Shown: positions 21,313 to 31,422 of the stretch, piece by piece
Layout of the letters: each line of letters starts with the position of its first letter
How positions within the stretch are numbered: position 1 is the first letter of the stretch
Assembly: GCA_003116975.1 (NCBI GenBank)
Contig: BGKB01000029.1
Location: 62,001-126,000 of the forward strand
DNA from: Aurantiochytrium sp. KH105
Lineage: Eukaryota; Sar; Bigyra; Thraustochytrida; Thraustochytriidae
DNA length: 64,000 bases
Direction of reading: 5' to 3'
Position numbers and translations under genes: made by a program
The notes under the pieces: generated by a model
Databases searched by the model: none
The model's input: only the letters and a program-made list of their open reading frames with translations
What the model was told of the DNA's origin: nothing

Positions 21313-23871
21313 TCAGTGTCGCGTCCACGCAGACGGTTCAGTAAACAGACTTCCCGAGTCGTCTTCTTCTTCTTCTGCAGAATCCCCAAGGGAGGGCATG
21401 TCGGGGTCCGAAATGGCGGAAAGAGACTGGTTTCTTAAATGCACAGGTTCACTCCCACTGTGCATGCCGCCGAAGGCAGGGTTAGATCGCAGATAAATGG
21501 CGCCACTGTTTGGATCCTGACCTCGCAAATTGTACTCGCGGAGCGCAATTCCAACCAAAAGTAGCAAAGCGAAGCCTATGCCGATCCAAAGATACGGACT
21601 TTTAACTAGTCCCCGGAGGATGTCGAGCACCTTGTCAGATGTGCTTACATTCGCTTGCTCGTTGGAGACTGTGCACTTTGGCGGGCCCGAGATGTAACCG
21701 TCCGCGGCGATGAGCACAGCAGAGGCGTCTTCGGGAGCGGTGTCCTTGAGATAACACAGATCGTCTTCCACGGAGAAAGTAAAGTATTGACAATTTGGTT
21801 GCCACCGACAAAACTCTTGACAGCTTTCGGCCGACTCAATCCCTGCGGTCGGATCCGAAAAGAGATTGTCTTCGTCCAAGGGGTACTGATATGAAGAAAC
21901 GAGGCAGTCACTGCCGCCGGCTGCTGTTGGCGATGGCGTCACGTTGTTGCAGTATTTTGGCCCCGACACATAGTCAGATGCAGCAATGAGGTCGCCTGTA
22001 CCGGGCAATTCGTTCTTGAGGTAGCATGTATCGTTCACGGCATTCCACGAAAAGTAGAGGCACGATGAGCTCAGTTGGCAAATAACCTGGCATCCATCCA
22101 CGGATTCTACAATGACTGGCGCGCGGAGAATATTCGCCTCGTCCAGAGCATACTGAGTGTCGTACAAAATGCACGCTTCGCTAGGTGCAGCGGATGGCGC
22201 GCCTGAAGGTGCGCTTGTCGACGCAAGAGGACTGGGCGATGGTGTCAAGAACGTTGGTGCCGGCGTCATCGGAGTTATTGGCGCGATGGATGGCGACCTC
22301 GTGGGTTGATTTGTGGGTGCTAGCGAGGGATACCGTGTGGGGGCCGTTGTAGGAAAGCTAGTTGGCGCATCTGATGGCGTCCTTGTTGGGACTAATGTAG
22401 GTGACATTGTAGGCTTCATTGTCGGCGTTGCCTTGGTTGGCGATTGTGTTGGACGGGGGGTGATGGGTTTAGTCGGGTATGGCGTGGGCGCCCGGGTCGG
22501 GTAAGCCGTTTTGACTGTTGGAGAGCGCGTCGGAGAGCGCGTGGGGGAAGACGTGGGGTTTTCGACTCCTACGCGGTCCGTAGGAGCAATAGATGGGCAG
22601 ACCCGGTAGAGGATTTGCTTGTACAAGGTTGTGGCAAAATCTGAGTTGAGATCCGAGATCTGGCGACTGAGCCGGAGATATTCTTCCGAGGCGGTGCTGG
22701 CGCCGATGCCGGTATAAGGGTGCGACGGGTCCTGGAAGGGGGCGGCGTCTCGCTTGAAGAGCGTTCGCGAGAGCTCGTCGCTTAGGGGGCGGGAAATCCC
22801 GTTCGCGCCTTCGAAGGCGAGCTGCACATAGGCGAAGAATCCGCCTTGGTCCTGAATGCGCTCAGCCTCCCCTCTTGAGCAGAGGATTGCCCTATCATTT
22901 CCTGTGGGCCAGGCTCCCGGTTCGCCGGGCCAGTCTTCGACGGGCCACGTGCAACCACTCCAATCGCCGTCGTCGGGTCCAGAATTATTGATGGCAGGCA
23001 TGCCATCCGAGATAAAAATGACTACCGGCTGCGCAATTGCGCGCGCTTGAAATCTAATCAGGTCGTGGGCGTTCTGAATTCCTGACCAAACATACGAGTA
23101 GCGTGTGGCTGCGTCCCAGCGAGTGGAGGACGAAGAGCGCGACAGGGTCCGGAGACTTGCGTCGAGCTCGCTCGCGTCGGTAGCGGTCGTAGAGTCAAAG
23201 CGGACGACCTTCTCTGCGGTGGTTGCAAAGGTGACGACACTAGCGCGGGAGCTCGTGTCGTCGGCGCCGATGGCTAGATTTTGGACAAAGTCGGCGGCAA
23301 AGGCGCGGACGCTGTCCCAGGATGCGTCGCTCCAGGCCTCCCAAGAGCCGAGCACAAATACGACATCCATGGCGACGTCTTGTTCACAGGCAGGAGCTCC
23401 ATCACCTGAGCCGTCGTAGTACGTGTAGACGTCGTCCTGCAAGTCGCGAGACGCCTCCGCGGTGGTCTCTGGCGCACCAAGGCCCTCCTCGGTGGGCTCG
23501 CTCTTTATCGCCACCAAGCTGCAGAGCACCAGCAGCAGCGCCGCCCACGCGAGCGCCGCTACGCTCCGGCCCGTCTGCTGTCTCCTCCTCCTGCTCCTGC
23601 TCCTCCTCGCCGTCCCTTGCACCGCGCATGCCCGCTCCTCGTCAGCGGCGTCGCTCCCGGCGCGGCAGCGACAGCAGCTCTTCGGCCTGCGCGCGGCCGC
23701 AGATTGCCGCCGCGGGCGCGCTGCTCGCGCGGGGGCCGCCCCGATCGCCGCCGCTGCGGCCGCCGCTGCGGCCGCCGCTGCGGGCTGCTTCTTCTTCTCC
23801 GCCTTCTCCTTCGTCTTCTCCGGCCCCGCCGCGGCGCGCCCGCCCGCCTGGCCGCCCCGCGCCGGGCCCAT
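21313..23871 (-). CDS. Type I surface protein: VWA domain, PT-rich stalk, two PAN/apple-like domains, TM, acidic tail
   Basis: The frame runs from ATG 23871 (852 aa); a farther ATG at 24279 adds a Lys/Arg/Glu stretch encoded by a microsatellite. In order (852-aa numbering): a hydrophobic signal or anchor near 100-122 (VAALAWAALLLVLCSLVAI); a VWA-like domain from about 168 (AMDVVFVLGSWEAW; VVIFISDGMPA); a long PT/SPT-rich stalk from about 435 to 560; two PAN/apple-like Cys modules at about 567-630 and 655-720, each with C-x3-C pairs and a CYLK element; a TM helix near 757-777 (YLWIGIGFALLLLVGIAL); and a tail rich in Ser and Glu. VWA plus apple-like modules is an adhesin architecture, as in apicomplexan micronemal proteins. 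The first MIDAS Asp is not at its usual place, so metal-dependent binding may be lost. The N-terminus is uncertain: 100 Ala/Arg-rich residues before a signal peptide suggest a missed intron or other start. Confidence 0.8.
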   Translation of the reverse strand: MGPARGGQAGGRAAAGPEKTKEKAEKKKQPAAAAAAAAAAAAIGAAPARAARPRRQSAAARRPKSCCRCRAGSDAADEERACAVQGTARRSRSRRRRQQTGRSVAALAWAALLLVLCSLVAIKSEPTEEGLGAPETTAEASRDLQDDVYTYYDGSGDGAPACEQDVAMDVVFVLGSWEAWSDASWDSVRAFAADFVQNLAIGADDTSSRASVVTFATTAEKVVRFDSTTATDASELDASLRTLSRSSSSTRWDAATRYSYVWSGIQNAHDLIRFQARAIAQPVVIFISDGMPAINNSGPDDGDWSGCTWPVEDWPGEPGAWPTGNDRAILCSRGEAERIQDQGGFFAYVQLAFEGANGISRPLSDELSRTLFKRDAAPFQDPSHPYTGIGASTASEEYLRLSRQISDLNSDFATTLYKQILYRVCPSIAPTDRVGVENPTSSPTRSPTRSPTVKTAYPTRAPTPYPTKPITPRPTQSPTKATPTMKPTMSPTLVPTRTPSDAPTSFPTTAPTRYPSLAPTNQPTRSPSIAPITPMTPAPTFLTPSPSPLASTSAPSGAPSAAPSEACILYDTQYALDEANILRAPVIVESVDGCQVICQLSSSCLYFSWNAVNDTCYLKNELPGTGDLIAASDYVSGPKYCNNVTPSPTAAGGSDCLVSSYQYPLDEDNLFSDPTAGIESAESCQEFCRWQPNCQYFTFSVEDDLCYLKDTAPEDASAVLIAADGYISGPPKCTVSNEQANVSTSDKVLDILRGLVKSPYLWIGIGFALLLLVGIALREYNLRGQDPNSGAIYLRSNPAFGGMHSGSEPVHLRNQSLSAISDPDMPSLGDSAEEEEDDSGSLFTEPSAWTRH

Positions 23872-23963
23872 GGCCCCTCGCCCGCCGCGCGACTCGGGTC
23901 TGCGCGCTCGCCGGCGGCCTCGCTTGACTCCGCGCTCGCTTGCTCTCCTCTTTTCTCCTCTTC

Positions 23964-23985
23964 CTTCTTTCTTTCTTTCTTTCCT

Positions 23986-24025
<40 letters not shown>
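23964..24025. repeat. (CTTT)n microsatellite
   Basis: Pyrimidine tetranucleotide array upstream of the VWA gene. In the longest open frame it would encode Lys-Glu-Arg-Lys repeats. It is followed at 24083-24160 by CTGCG and CTCTG pentamer runs. Confidence 0.95.
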
Positions 24026-24850
24026 GCGGCCTCGCGAGCCCAATTTTGCCCAACAGCTGGCCGGCCGCTCACTCCCTCGCGCGCTCTGCGCTGCGCTGCG
24101 CTGCGCTGCGCTGCGCTGCTCTGCTCTGCTCTGCACGCAGCGCTGCGCTGCGCTGCAGCCGCGGCCAGACGCTCCTCGCGGCGCCTCCGCGTGTCGATGG
24201 CGCCGCCGCTCCCGAGGAACTCCACATAGCCTACCTGAATGGGCTCCGCGAGCTCCTTTTTTTTCCTTCTTTTTTTCAATTTCTTTTCCCCGGCCGCGGG
24301 TTTGCGGTAGCCGGCGCCTAGGCCGCGCTAGCCGGCGGCCACCCGTGCACGCGCTGCGCCCCACCCCTCCCCCCGGAGCGGCGAGGGACCCGAGTCGACC
24401 CGCGCTCCGACCGCGCTGCGCGGCGCGAGGCCGAGCCGTGCCTGCGTGCCTGCGTGCCTGCCTTGCATCGGCGCGGCGGGAGCCCGACCGGGCCGCTGCA
24501 GAGGGAGAGGTCCCTGCAGGAGGGGGAGGGGCGAAGAGTGTGGATGGATGATGCGGATGTTGCTGCTCGTCGGGTAGTACCTCCTGCGCGCTAGCTAGCT
24601 ACTTCCTCCTTTCTTTCCTGCCGGGGCCGTGACTGGCGCCAAAGGCTGTTGAGCTCGCCGCTGTGCTCGGCTGGGTCGGTTGATTGTAGAAGGGAGCGCG
24701 CAGACAGACCTCGACAGACTTGCAGGCAATCAGATTCACCCGGGTGGACCGACCTTGACAGATCTGTCCCCTGGAGCAGGAGCAGGAGCTGCGCCACCCG
24801 CCAAACGGCCGCACGTACAAACACGCACGCCTGTGCATACGTTCTAATCA

Positions 24851-25411
<561 letters not shown>

Positions 25412-25727
25412 TTATCTAGGACCAACAGCAACTGCAAAAGCAAAGCGCCGTGGTGGCTGGCAGTGCAGTGCAGTGGCCAGCGGTCGAGATTCTGCGCCAG
25501 CGCGCGCATGCCAGTCTAGGAGACTGGCGCGTGTGAATTGTTTCGAGGTGACGGGCGCGTGTGCGGCGTCCGGACCGGGCCGGCTAGGGCCGAGCCCGCG
25601 CGGTCCGGCCAGCCACCGCTGCCAGCAGCAGCTGCTTCTGCTGCCCGGCTGGTGGTGGAGGTGAGCCACCGGTATCTCTCTCTCACACACACCCTCTCTC
25701 GTTGTTAGCTCGCTGGCTGGCCATGGC

Positions 25728-28700
25728 TCACGCGCTCCACACGTCGGGGCGCCGGCGGTCCTCGTCCTCGTCAGGGTCGGCTTGCGTGTCGCCGTCCACA
25801 GCGCGGGAGGAAGCGGCGGCAACGGCCGATAAGGAAGCCGAGAACGCGCTCACGCTTGTCGTCTCCCCGTCGTCGTCGCTGGTATCTTCGTTTACGTTGC
25901 TACTGTGCCGGCTGTTGCCACGGCTGCGCCGGCTGTTGCCGCGGCTGCGACGAAGGCTGCGGTGACTGCGACGAAGACTGCTACGCTCGTTCGTCGGCGC
26001 GGGGCTGGGCGCAACCTGGGCACCTTCTTGGGCATTATCATTCGCCTCAGCCTCCTCCATCTCCTGCTCCTGCTCCTCCTCCTCCTCCTCATCATCATCG
26101 ACGTCATCGTCTTCTTCCACATCTTCTTCTTCGTCGTCCTCGTTGTCCTCGTCCTCAAGCTCTGCTTGGGCACTCTCGACAACGTCAATTTCGTCCATTG
26201 CCGGTGCAGCGCCAACAGAAGCGGGGCGTTGCAGCCTCGCCAGAGCCAGAAGGCGTGCGACGCCGTCTGAAGCAGGGGCTTGCCGCCACTCCTCAGCCTG
26301 GGTTCTAAGCATAGTCCTGCCGCTCCTCATAACGATCCTTTCCCCACCGCGATTGCTATTGTCGTCGCCATTGCTGTTGTTCTCATTCAAAAACGGCGCG
26401 AGAAGGGCCTCGTCCTCCTCGTAGCGCGGGTCAACCTCGGAAATGTCATCAGGCATCTCGAAACTGTCGTTCAACGGCGAGCGGCACAATGGGCAGGTTT
26501 TGTTGATTGACGCCCACTTGCCCACGCAGTGCAAGTGGAAGCAATGCTCGCACGTGTACGGCATCGACGTCTGATCAACAAAGAGCTCCTCCAGACAGAT
26601 CGAACAGCGATCCAGCAAAGCGCTGTCGACAGGAAAGAGTTCCTCGAGATCCTGCAAATCGGGAAAGTCCGCGAGGTCGGGAAAACGATGCAACACCCCC
26701 TTGAGCGGACCCGCCAGCGCATCGCGGTCCATAGACTCGTAAATTTCAGGCGTACGCGCGAGACGCACAATCGCGCAAGCCGTGTTGCGAGAAATCGTCT
26801 CGCTGTCGGTGTGAATCCGTAGCGTGCGCTGCAGCACGGCCACCACACCCGTTTTGTACACCACTTCCTTATTCTCGTCCGGCGTTGCAAGGTTGCAGAG
26901 CGCGCCGGACCCGGCCTCGGCCACAATGCTGTCCTTCGGGTGAGCACCCATGGAGCGCAGCACCCAGTCCGCAGCTCCACATTGCGCCAATGGCACGAGA
27001 TTTTCCTCGACGCAGGTGAGGTTTTGCAAAAGGAGAAGAGCGTTGCGCAAAATGTCGAGGTTCAAAAGATAAAGCGACGTCGTCTTGGCAAAGATGAACT
27101 CGGTCATGTCCAGTTCATGCAAAGGCTCTAAACTTGACCAAGACAGACTCTTGAGCGCAGACACGCCTGCTTCCCATACCTCTTGCGTGTCCGTCTGAAG
27201 ACCAAGAGCGTCCTCAACAGCGCCAATCATTCCGCACTCTACGAGGTACTCGCGTACCTCTGGCGTCCACGCCATACTATCGACCAGACTCAGCATGTTG
27301 CTGATCAGATGCGTGTCTTGAGGGAAACGACGGAGAGCGACGCGCACGAGTTCCACGACACCGAGATTCTGAAGCTGAATCGCAAGCGAGGGATCGCTGA
27401 AGAGCAAATTCCAAAGTGTCAGAAAAGCAGCCGCGAGCAAACGCGCATCGCTGCCGTTTGAGGCGATAGCCTTGACGAGCTCTTCGACAGCTTGCGGCTC
27501 ATCAAGCAGACGCTCTTGATTCCCAGGCGCAAAAGACAGGTTACTCAAGGTCGCAATGGCATTGCGTGTCAGCGTTGGCGACTTGTGCTTGTTGGTGGCG
27601 CGAACCACGAGAGCAACGGCGTCTTCCATGACAGCGGTGTTGATCACTTCTTCGCTAAAAGAAACGTTGCGAACGAGACCAACGCCATTAAACTGCAGCG
27701 CAAAAGCGTCCGGGTGAGCCTCCATTGCGCGCAGCACCGTAGCAAGCGCTTCGCTGTCGACCATGCGCATGCGGCGAGCATCGTTGAGAAGCATGTCGTC
27801 ACCGGCAGAGGCCAGGGATCGGAGGGCACCAGCGGCCTCAGCCAAGACATCAACATCCTCCTCATGTGTGTTCATGGTAGACACGATGCGTTCTACGGCG
27901 CCCATTTGAACCAGGGCGTCTTGTCGATCGGAAAAGTAAGGCTCAAATTGGGATCGTCCAACGATGCGCAGCAATCTCAGACACACCTTGGCAATGGGGC
28001 CGTCCTCCTCGTGCTCCTCGAGATGGGTGAGAATGGTGCGACCGCCTTCGAGATCCCACAAACGGGAAAAGAACCACTCGCCATTGCCCGTCGTGGACAC
28101 ATTGCCGGCTTGCGCACCGCGGAGAGCGCCCCTCCCGGACCGACTTGCGTCGCCAGCCTCGCTCAGCTCGCTGGACATCTCGTCATCCTCGTCCTCGTCC
28201 GCAAGAAGTCCCTGCCAGTCGGCCTCGGCGGCGGCTTCTGCAGCGGATGCCGCGCCAAGGGCGGGCAGCCGCTTTTTACTCGTACGTGCAATTGCCCGCA
28301 ACATTTTGTTTTGCGAAGGGGCGCGCGACACCGGCTGTACACGATGACGACGTCGACCCGAGCGTGCTTGCTTGACGGCAAGTTCAAAGAGCTGGCTGAG
28401 GGCGCGATAGACCTCTTTGGGTTCCACGCCGGGCCGACTCAGAAGCTCGAGGGCGGGGCGGGGCGAGCCGGCATTTCGGCGGGGAAGGAAGCTGAGCATC
28501 GATTGCATCACTCGACCAGATGACCGGGCCGACGCGCGCGTGTTGTTGCGAACGGTCGCAAACAATGTCGCCGCCGAAGGACGCTTCGCGGCATCGTCTT
28601 GCCACGACTGCGCGAGCACTACAGGGAACCATGCGCCCACGGCAAGCGTCACGTCATGCTCGCATATTGGACGCGCACGTGCCGTTTCGACCATTTGGAA

Positions 28701-30554
28701 GACTTCATTATACGACGCACCGGCAAAGGGGCGCTTGTGGTGCGCCATTTCGTAGAGAAGCATGCTCGCTGCGTATACATCGCTCGAAAACGACAGCCGA
28801 CGCGTCGATGGAACGCCGACGCGAAGGAGCTCGGGGGCCATGTAGGCGTACTGGATTTGGACAGACTCGCGCACGCTCGATTCGACCCATCCAAAGCCAA
28901 AACCAGTGATGCGGAGACCCCGCTCATAACTGAGCAGAATATTATGCGGTGAAAGCTGCCGATGAACAATGTTGTTCTTGTGCAAATGAGCGAGACCGCG
29001 GGTCAGTCCGCGCATCATCGCCTCCAGCTCCTTGCCTTGCGGGAACTGACCCTCTTTGTACAAAAAGTCGAAGAGCGTGAGGTCAGCGGGTTCCATAACC
29101 ACGGCCATGGAATTCAGCGCAAAGATGGCCCCTTCAATGTGAAGAACATTTTTGCTGTCGAGCGACGACCAGAGCGCCAATTCTCGGCGAATCTCTGCTC
29201 GCGAGCGAGCGCTCAGGGAATCGTACATGAGCGCGTCAGTCCCTGACCGATTGACGCGGGAGAATGGCCGGAACGAAAGCATTTGGTCGCCGTCGCGATT
29301 CCGCTCGACAAAGCAAATCTTCGATCCAAGTCGCACTTTGTGGGCACCCGAGATTTCAGTTTCGGGCTTGAACGGCATGTCGAGCGAGACCTCAGCGTCG
29401 AGGATGGCGTTGACCTGCTTGACGACCTGCGCGAGATGCGTGCAAATGACGTTGATGTTGGGACGCTGAATAAAAAGAGCGGGAAAGGGTCTCCTTGCCT
29501 CGGCGTTGATAGAGGAATCTTCCTGATCAGCCTCGTCGGCGGCCCCAGTGGTCTCATTTCCTTCAACGGCCGTCCTACTTTCGCGACGGCGGTTCTGACC
29601 CTGACCCTGACCTTGACCTGACACAAAGAGGCGACCCGCCCCAACCAAGCCTTGCTGCGCATCTCTTCGTTGCATTTCAAAGGCCGTCATTGGCTGTGGA
29701 AAGTCACTGCGTTCGAGCTCCGTCAGCAAAGTTGTCGCCAGCCTGCCAAGTCGCTGACGGCGCCGGCAAAGATAATCGTCGACCTTTGCCAAGCGTTGGT
29801 CCTTGTCTTGGTTTTCGTCCTTTTGTGGAAGACTCGTCCCGTTTTGCTCGCCAGATGCATCGTGATCCTGTGTGCCATCCTGCTCTTTGGCTGATGCCAT
29901 CTCTTCTGCTTCTGCTTCTGCTTCTTGCACTTCTTGCATTGCGAGAGTTGCGCGCTCGCCATCCTCTTGAAGTTCGCGCAAGGCTTCGCGAAAGTGTTGG
30001 CTGTCCTGGTCAAGGTCCTTGGCGTCTGCATCCGTCACTTTGGACATGAGGTCCTGAAGCGTTTCCGGCGAGAGCCCGTTGCCAACTGCAGCGGCCAGCG
30101 TCTGCAAATGCATGTTCATGTTGGCGCGCTCCGCGTCGAGGAGAAAGAACGCTAATACAAGTTTGCATGGAGTCTCATGCTCCACAACATTGCGGATACT
30201 TTCCAGCAAAGCGTGCATCACAGACTCTAGTTGAAGCGCGTTCGCCGTGCTCTCAGGCGCGAAAATGGTCTCAAGATCGGCATTGAGAGCCTCGAGCCGC
30301 ATACGGAGAACCTCGGCTTTGCTTTCCATCAGTCGAAAGCGGGGAAGAAGTTCGAGGATCTCTGACAGCAGCGAGCGAACGAGGGCAAGAGGTTCTGGCT
30401 TGAGCGTTGCGATCACGTTCGTGACCGATGTTGCAGAGGACTGGCCTCGGACGCGAGCGAGGAGTTGCGAGGCGACTGCAGGTCGACTCATGCGCTGCTG
30501 CGCCGCTTCGTCTGGAGCCATCATCCCCTCGCGGTTCTCGCCGTCTCGGGGCAT
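25728..30554 (-). CDS. Helical N-terminus + pseudokinase + ARM repeats + RING-H2 protein (1608 aa), putative E3 ligase
   Basis: A single frame from ATG 30554. Residues ~50-160 form Leu-rich helices (LVRSLLSEILELLPRFRL; VMHALLESIRNVVEHETPC) reminiscent of the four-helix N-terminal domains of MLKL-like and plant MCA/PUB proteins (inference). A protein-kinase domain spans ~404-680. Its catalytic residues are lost: HRD is HRQLSPHN (near 529), DFG is GFG (near 553), and no Gly-rich loop or VAIK Lys is evident. Later elements (APE as APELL, SSDVYAASMLLYEM) are kept. ARM-like repeats fill ~890-1270. A RING-H2 finger lies at ~1316-1355 (CSICLEE...TCEHCFHLHC...CPLC). The C-terminus has an acidic run then Ser/Arg repeats. 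ARM plus RING/U-box proteins are usually ubiquitin ligases; the pseudokinase is probably a ligand or partner sensor. It is divergently placed against the aminotransferase gene at 31423. Confidence 0.93.
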   Translation of the reverse strand: MPRDGENREGMMAPDEAAQQRMSRPAVASQLLARVRGQSSATSVTNVIATLKPEPLALVRSLLSEILELLPRFRLMESKAEVLRMRLEALNADLETIFAPESTANALQLESVMHALLESIRNVVEHETPCKLVLAFFLLDAERANMNMHLQTLAAAVGNGLSPETLQDLMSKVTDADAKDLDQDSQHFREALRELQEDGERATLAMQEVQEAEAEAEEMASAKEQDGTQDHDASGEQNGTSLPQKDENQDKDQRLAKVDDYLCRRRQRLGRLATTLLTELERSDFPQPMTAFEMQRRDAQQGLVGAGRLFVSGQGQGQGQNRRRESRTAVEGNETTGAADEADQEDSSINAEARRPFPALFIQRPNINVICTHLAQVVKQVNAILDAEVSLDMPFKPETEISGAHKVRLGSKICFVERNRDGDQMLSFRPFSRVNRSGTDALMYDSLSARSRAEIRRELALWSSLDSKNVLHIEGAIFALNSMAVVMEPADLTLFDFLYKEGQFPQGKELEAMMRGLTRGLAHLHKNNIVHRQLSPHNILLSYERGLRITGFGFGWVESSVRESVQIQYAYMAPELLRVGVPSTRRLSFSSDVYAASMLLYEMAHHKRPFAGASYNEVFQMVETARARPICEHDVTLAVGAWFPVVLAQSWQDDAAKRPSAATLFATVRNNTRASARSSGRVMQSMLSFLPRRNAGSPRPALELLSRPGVEPKEVYRALSQLFELAVKQARSGRRRHRVQPVSRAPSQNKMLRAIARTSKKRLPALGAASAAEAAAEADWQGLLADEDEDDEMSSELSEAGDASRSGRGALRGAQAGNVSTTGNGEWFFSRLWDLEGGRTILTHLEEHEEDGPIAKVCLRLLRIVGRSQFEPYFSDRQDALVQMGAVERIVSTMNTHEEDVDVLAEAAGALRSLASAGDDMLLNDARRMRMVDSEALATVLRAMEAHPDAFALQFNGVGLVRNVSFSEEVINTAVMEDAVALVVRATNKHKSPTLTRNAIATLSNLSFAPGNQERLLDEPQAVEELVKAIASNGSDARLLAAAFLTLWNLLFSDPSLAIQLQNLGVVELVRVALRRFPQDTHLISNMLSLVDSMAWTPEVREYLVECGMIGAVEDALGLQTDTQEVWEAGVSALKSLSWSSLEPLHELDMTEFIFAKTTSLYLLNLDILRNALLLLQNLTCVEENLVPLAQCGAADWVLRSMGAHPKDSIVAEAGSGALCNLATPDENKEVVYKTGVVAVLQRTLRIHTDSETISRNTACAIVRLARTPEIYESMDRDALAGPLKGVLHRFPDLADFPDLQDLEELFPVDSALLDRCSICLEELFVDQTSMPYTCEHCFHLHCVGKWASINKTCPLCRSPLNDSFEMPDDISEVDPRYEEDEALLAPFLNENNSNGDDNSNRGGERIVMRSGRTMLRTQAEEWRQAPASDGVARLLALARLQRPASVGAAPAMDEIDVVESAQAELEDEDNEDDEEEDVEEDDDVDDDEEEEEEQEQEMEEAEANDNAQEGAQVAPSPAPTNERSSLRRSHRSLRRSRGNSRRSRGNSRHSSNVNEDTSDDDGETTSVSAFSASLSAVAAASSRAVDGDTQADPDEDEDRRRPDVWSA

Positions 30555-30931
30555 GATTCTATCCCTCTTTCAGCTTCTTCTTCTTCTTCTTCTTCTTTTT
30601 CTCCTTCTCGCAAGACCTCCTCCTTTTTCCTCGACGCCGTCAGTCCTCTGCGCCCTCCCCTTCTCCTTCTTCCTGGCCCCTCGCCAAGGCCGCCTCGACG
30701 ATAATGTGCACGTGCTGCGCGTGCACGTGCGCGTCGGTCCCGTCGCGTGCCTCGCTTCGCCTCGGCGCTCGAGCCCGCTGCCGCGGAGCGACCAGGTCTC
30801 GCTGCGCCTGCGGCTGCCGCCGCTCCTCCCCCCCCCCGCGCGCCGGGGGCCCTGCCGCCCGCCTGGTCGCGCGCGCGCGCTGCTCGCGGCCGGGCGTGAC
30901 GGCTCCGCGAGCGCTGGTGATCGATCGGGGT

Positions 30932-30965
<34 letters not shown>

Positions 30966-31422
30966 TCCCTCGACGCGCGGCCGCTCTCTGCTCTGCTTGT
31001 TCGCCTCGCTTCTCGCGAGCAGTCAATCGCGCACGCCTGCCTCGCCTCGCGCCCCGAGCCTCCGCCCGCGGCGACCTGGCCGGCGTTTCCCGCGCGCCCG
31101 AGCGCGGCCGGCCGCAAAACTGTCGCGGCGCTTCGGCCAAAGCGCGCGCGTCGCTGGGTCGGTGATCGAGGATGACCTCGCTCGCTTCGCTTGCTTATTA
31201 CGAGGCTCGCTTGCTTGCTTGCTTGCTTGTTTACACGTGCTCGTGTGCTTGCAGTGCTGCACGTGCGTGTTTAGGCCTAGCTTGTGTGCTGCTACGAACT
31301 CTACTTTGGCGGCCAGGAGGAGCCCAAACCGCCGCACTTCGAGCCGAGGTCGACGGGACCTGGCCTGCCAGTGGACGGAGACGGAGAAGGGGCTCGCGTG
31401 CCGCCGCCAGGCCGGGGCCACG
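30555..31422. promoter_or_regulatory. Divergent intergenic region between the pseudokinase and aminotransferase genes
   Basis: 868 bp separate two divergent starts, so promoters for both genes should lie here. The sequence is GC-rich with GCTT tetranucleotide runs at about 30939-30965 and 31209-31230. A plus-strand open frame runs through it into the aminotransferase, but upstream of 31423 it is low-complexity Arg/Ala/Leu and not credible protein. Confidence 0.4.

Noticed and set aside
23462..24551. Several plus-strand frames with poly-Phe/Leu/Ser runs
   Set aside because: Encoded by CTTT microsatellites and antisense to the VWA gene.
30247..31422. N-terminal extension of the aminotransferase frame
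   Set aside because: Low-complexity Arg/Leu/Ser sequence overlapping the divergent gene and promoter; the conserved enzyme begins near 31423.
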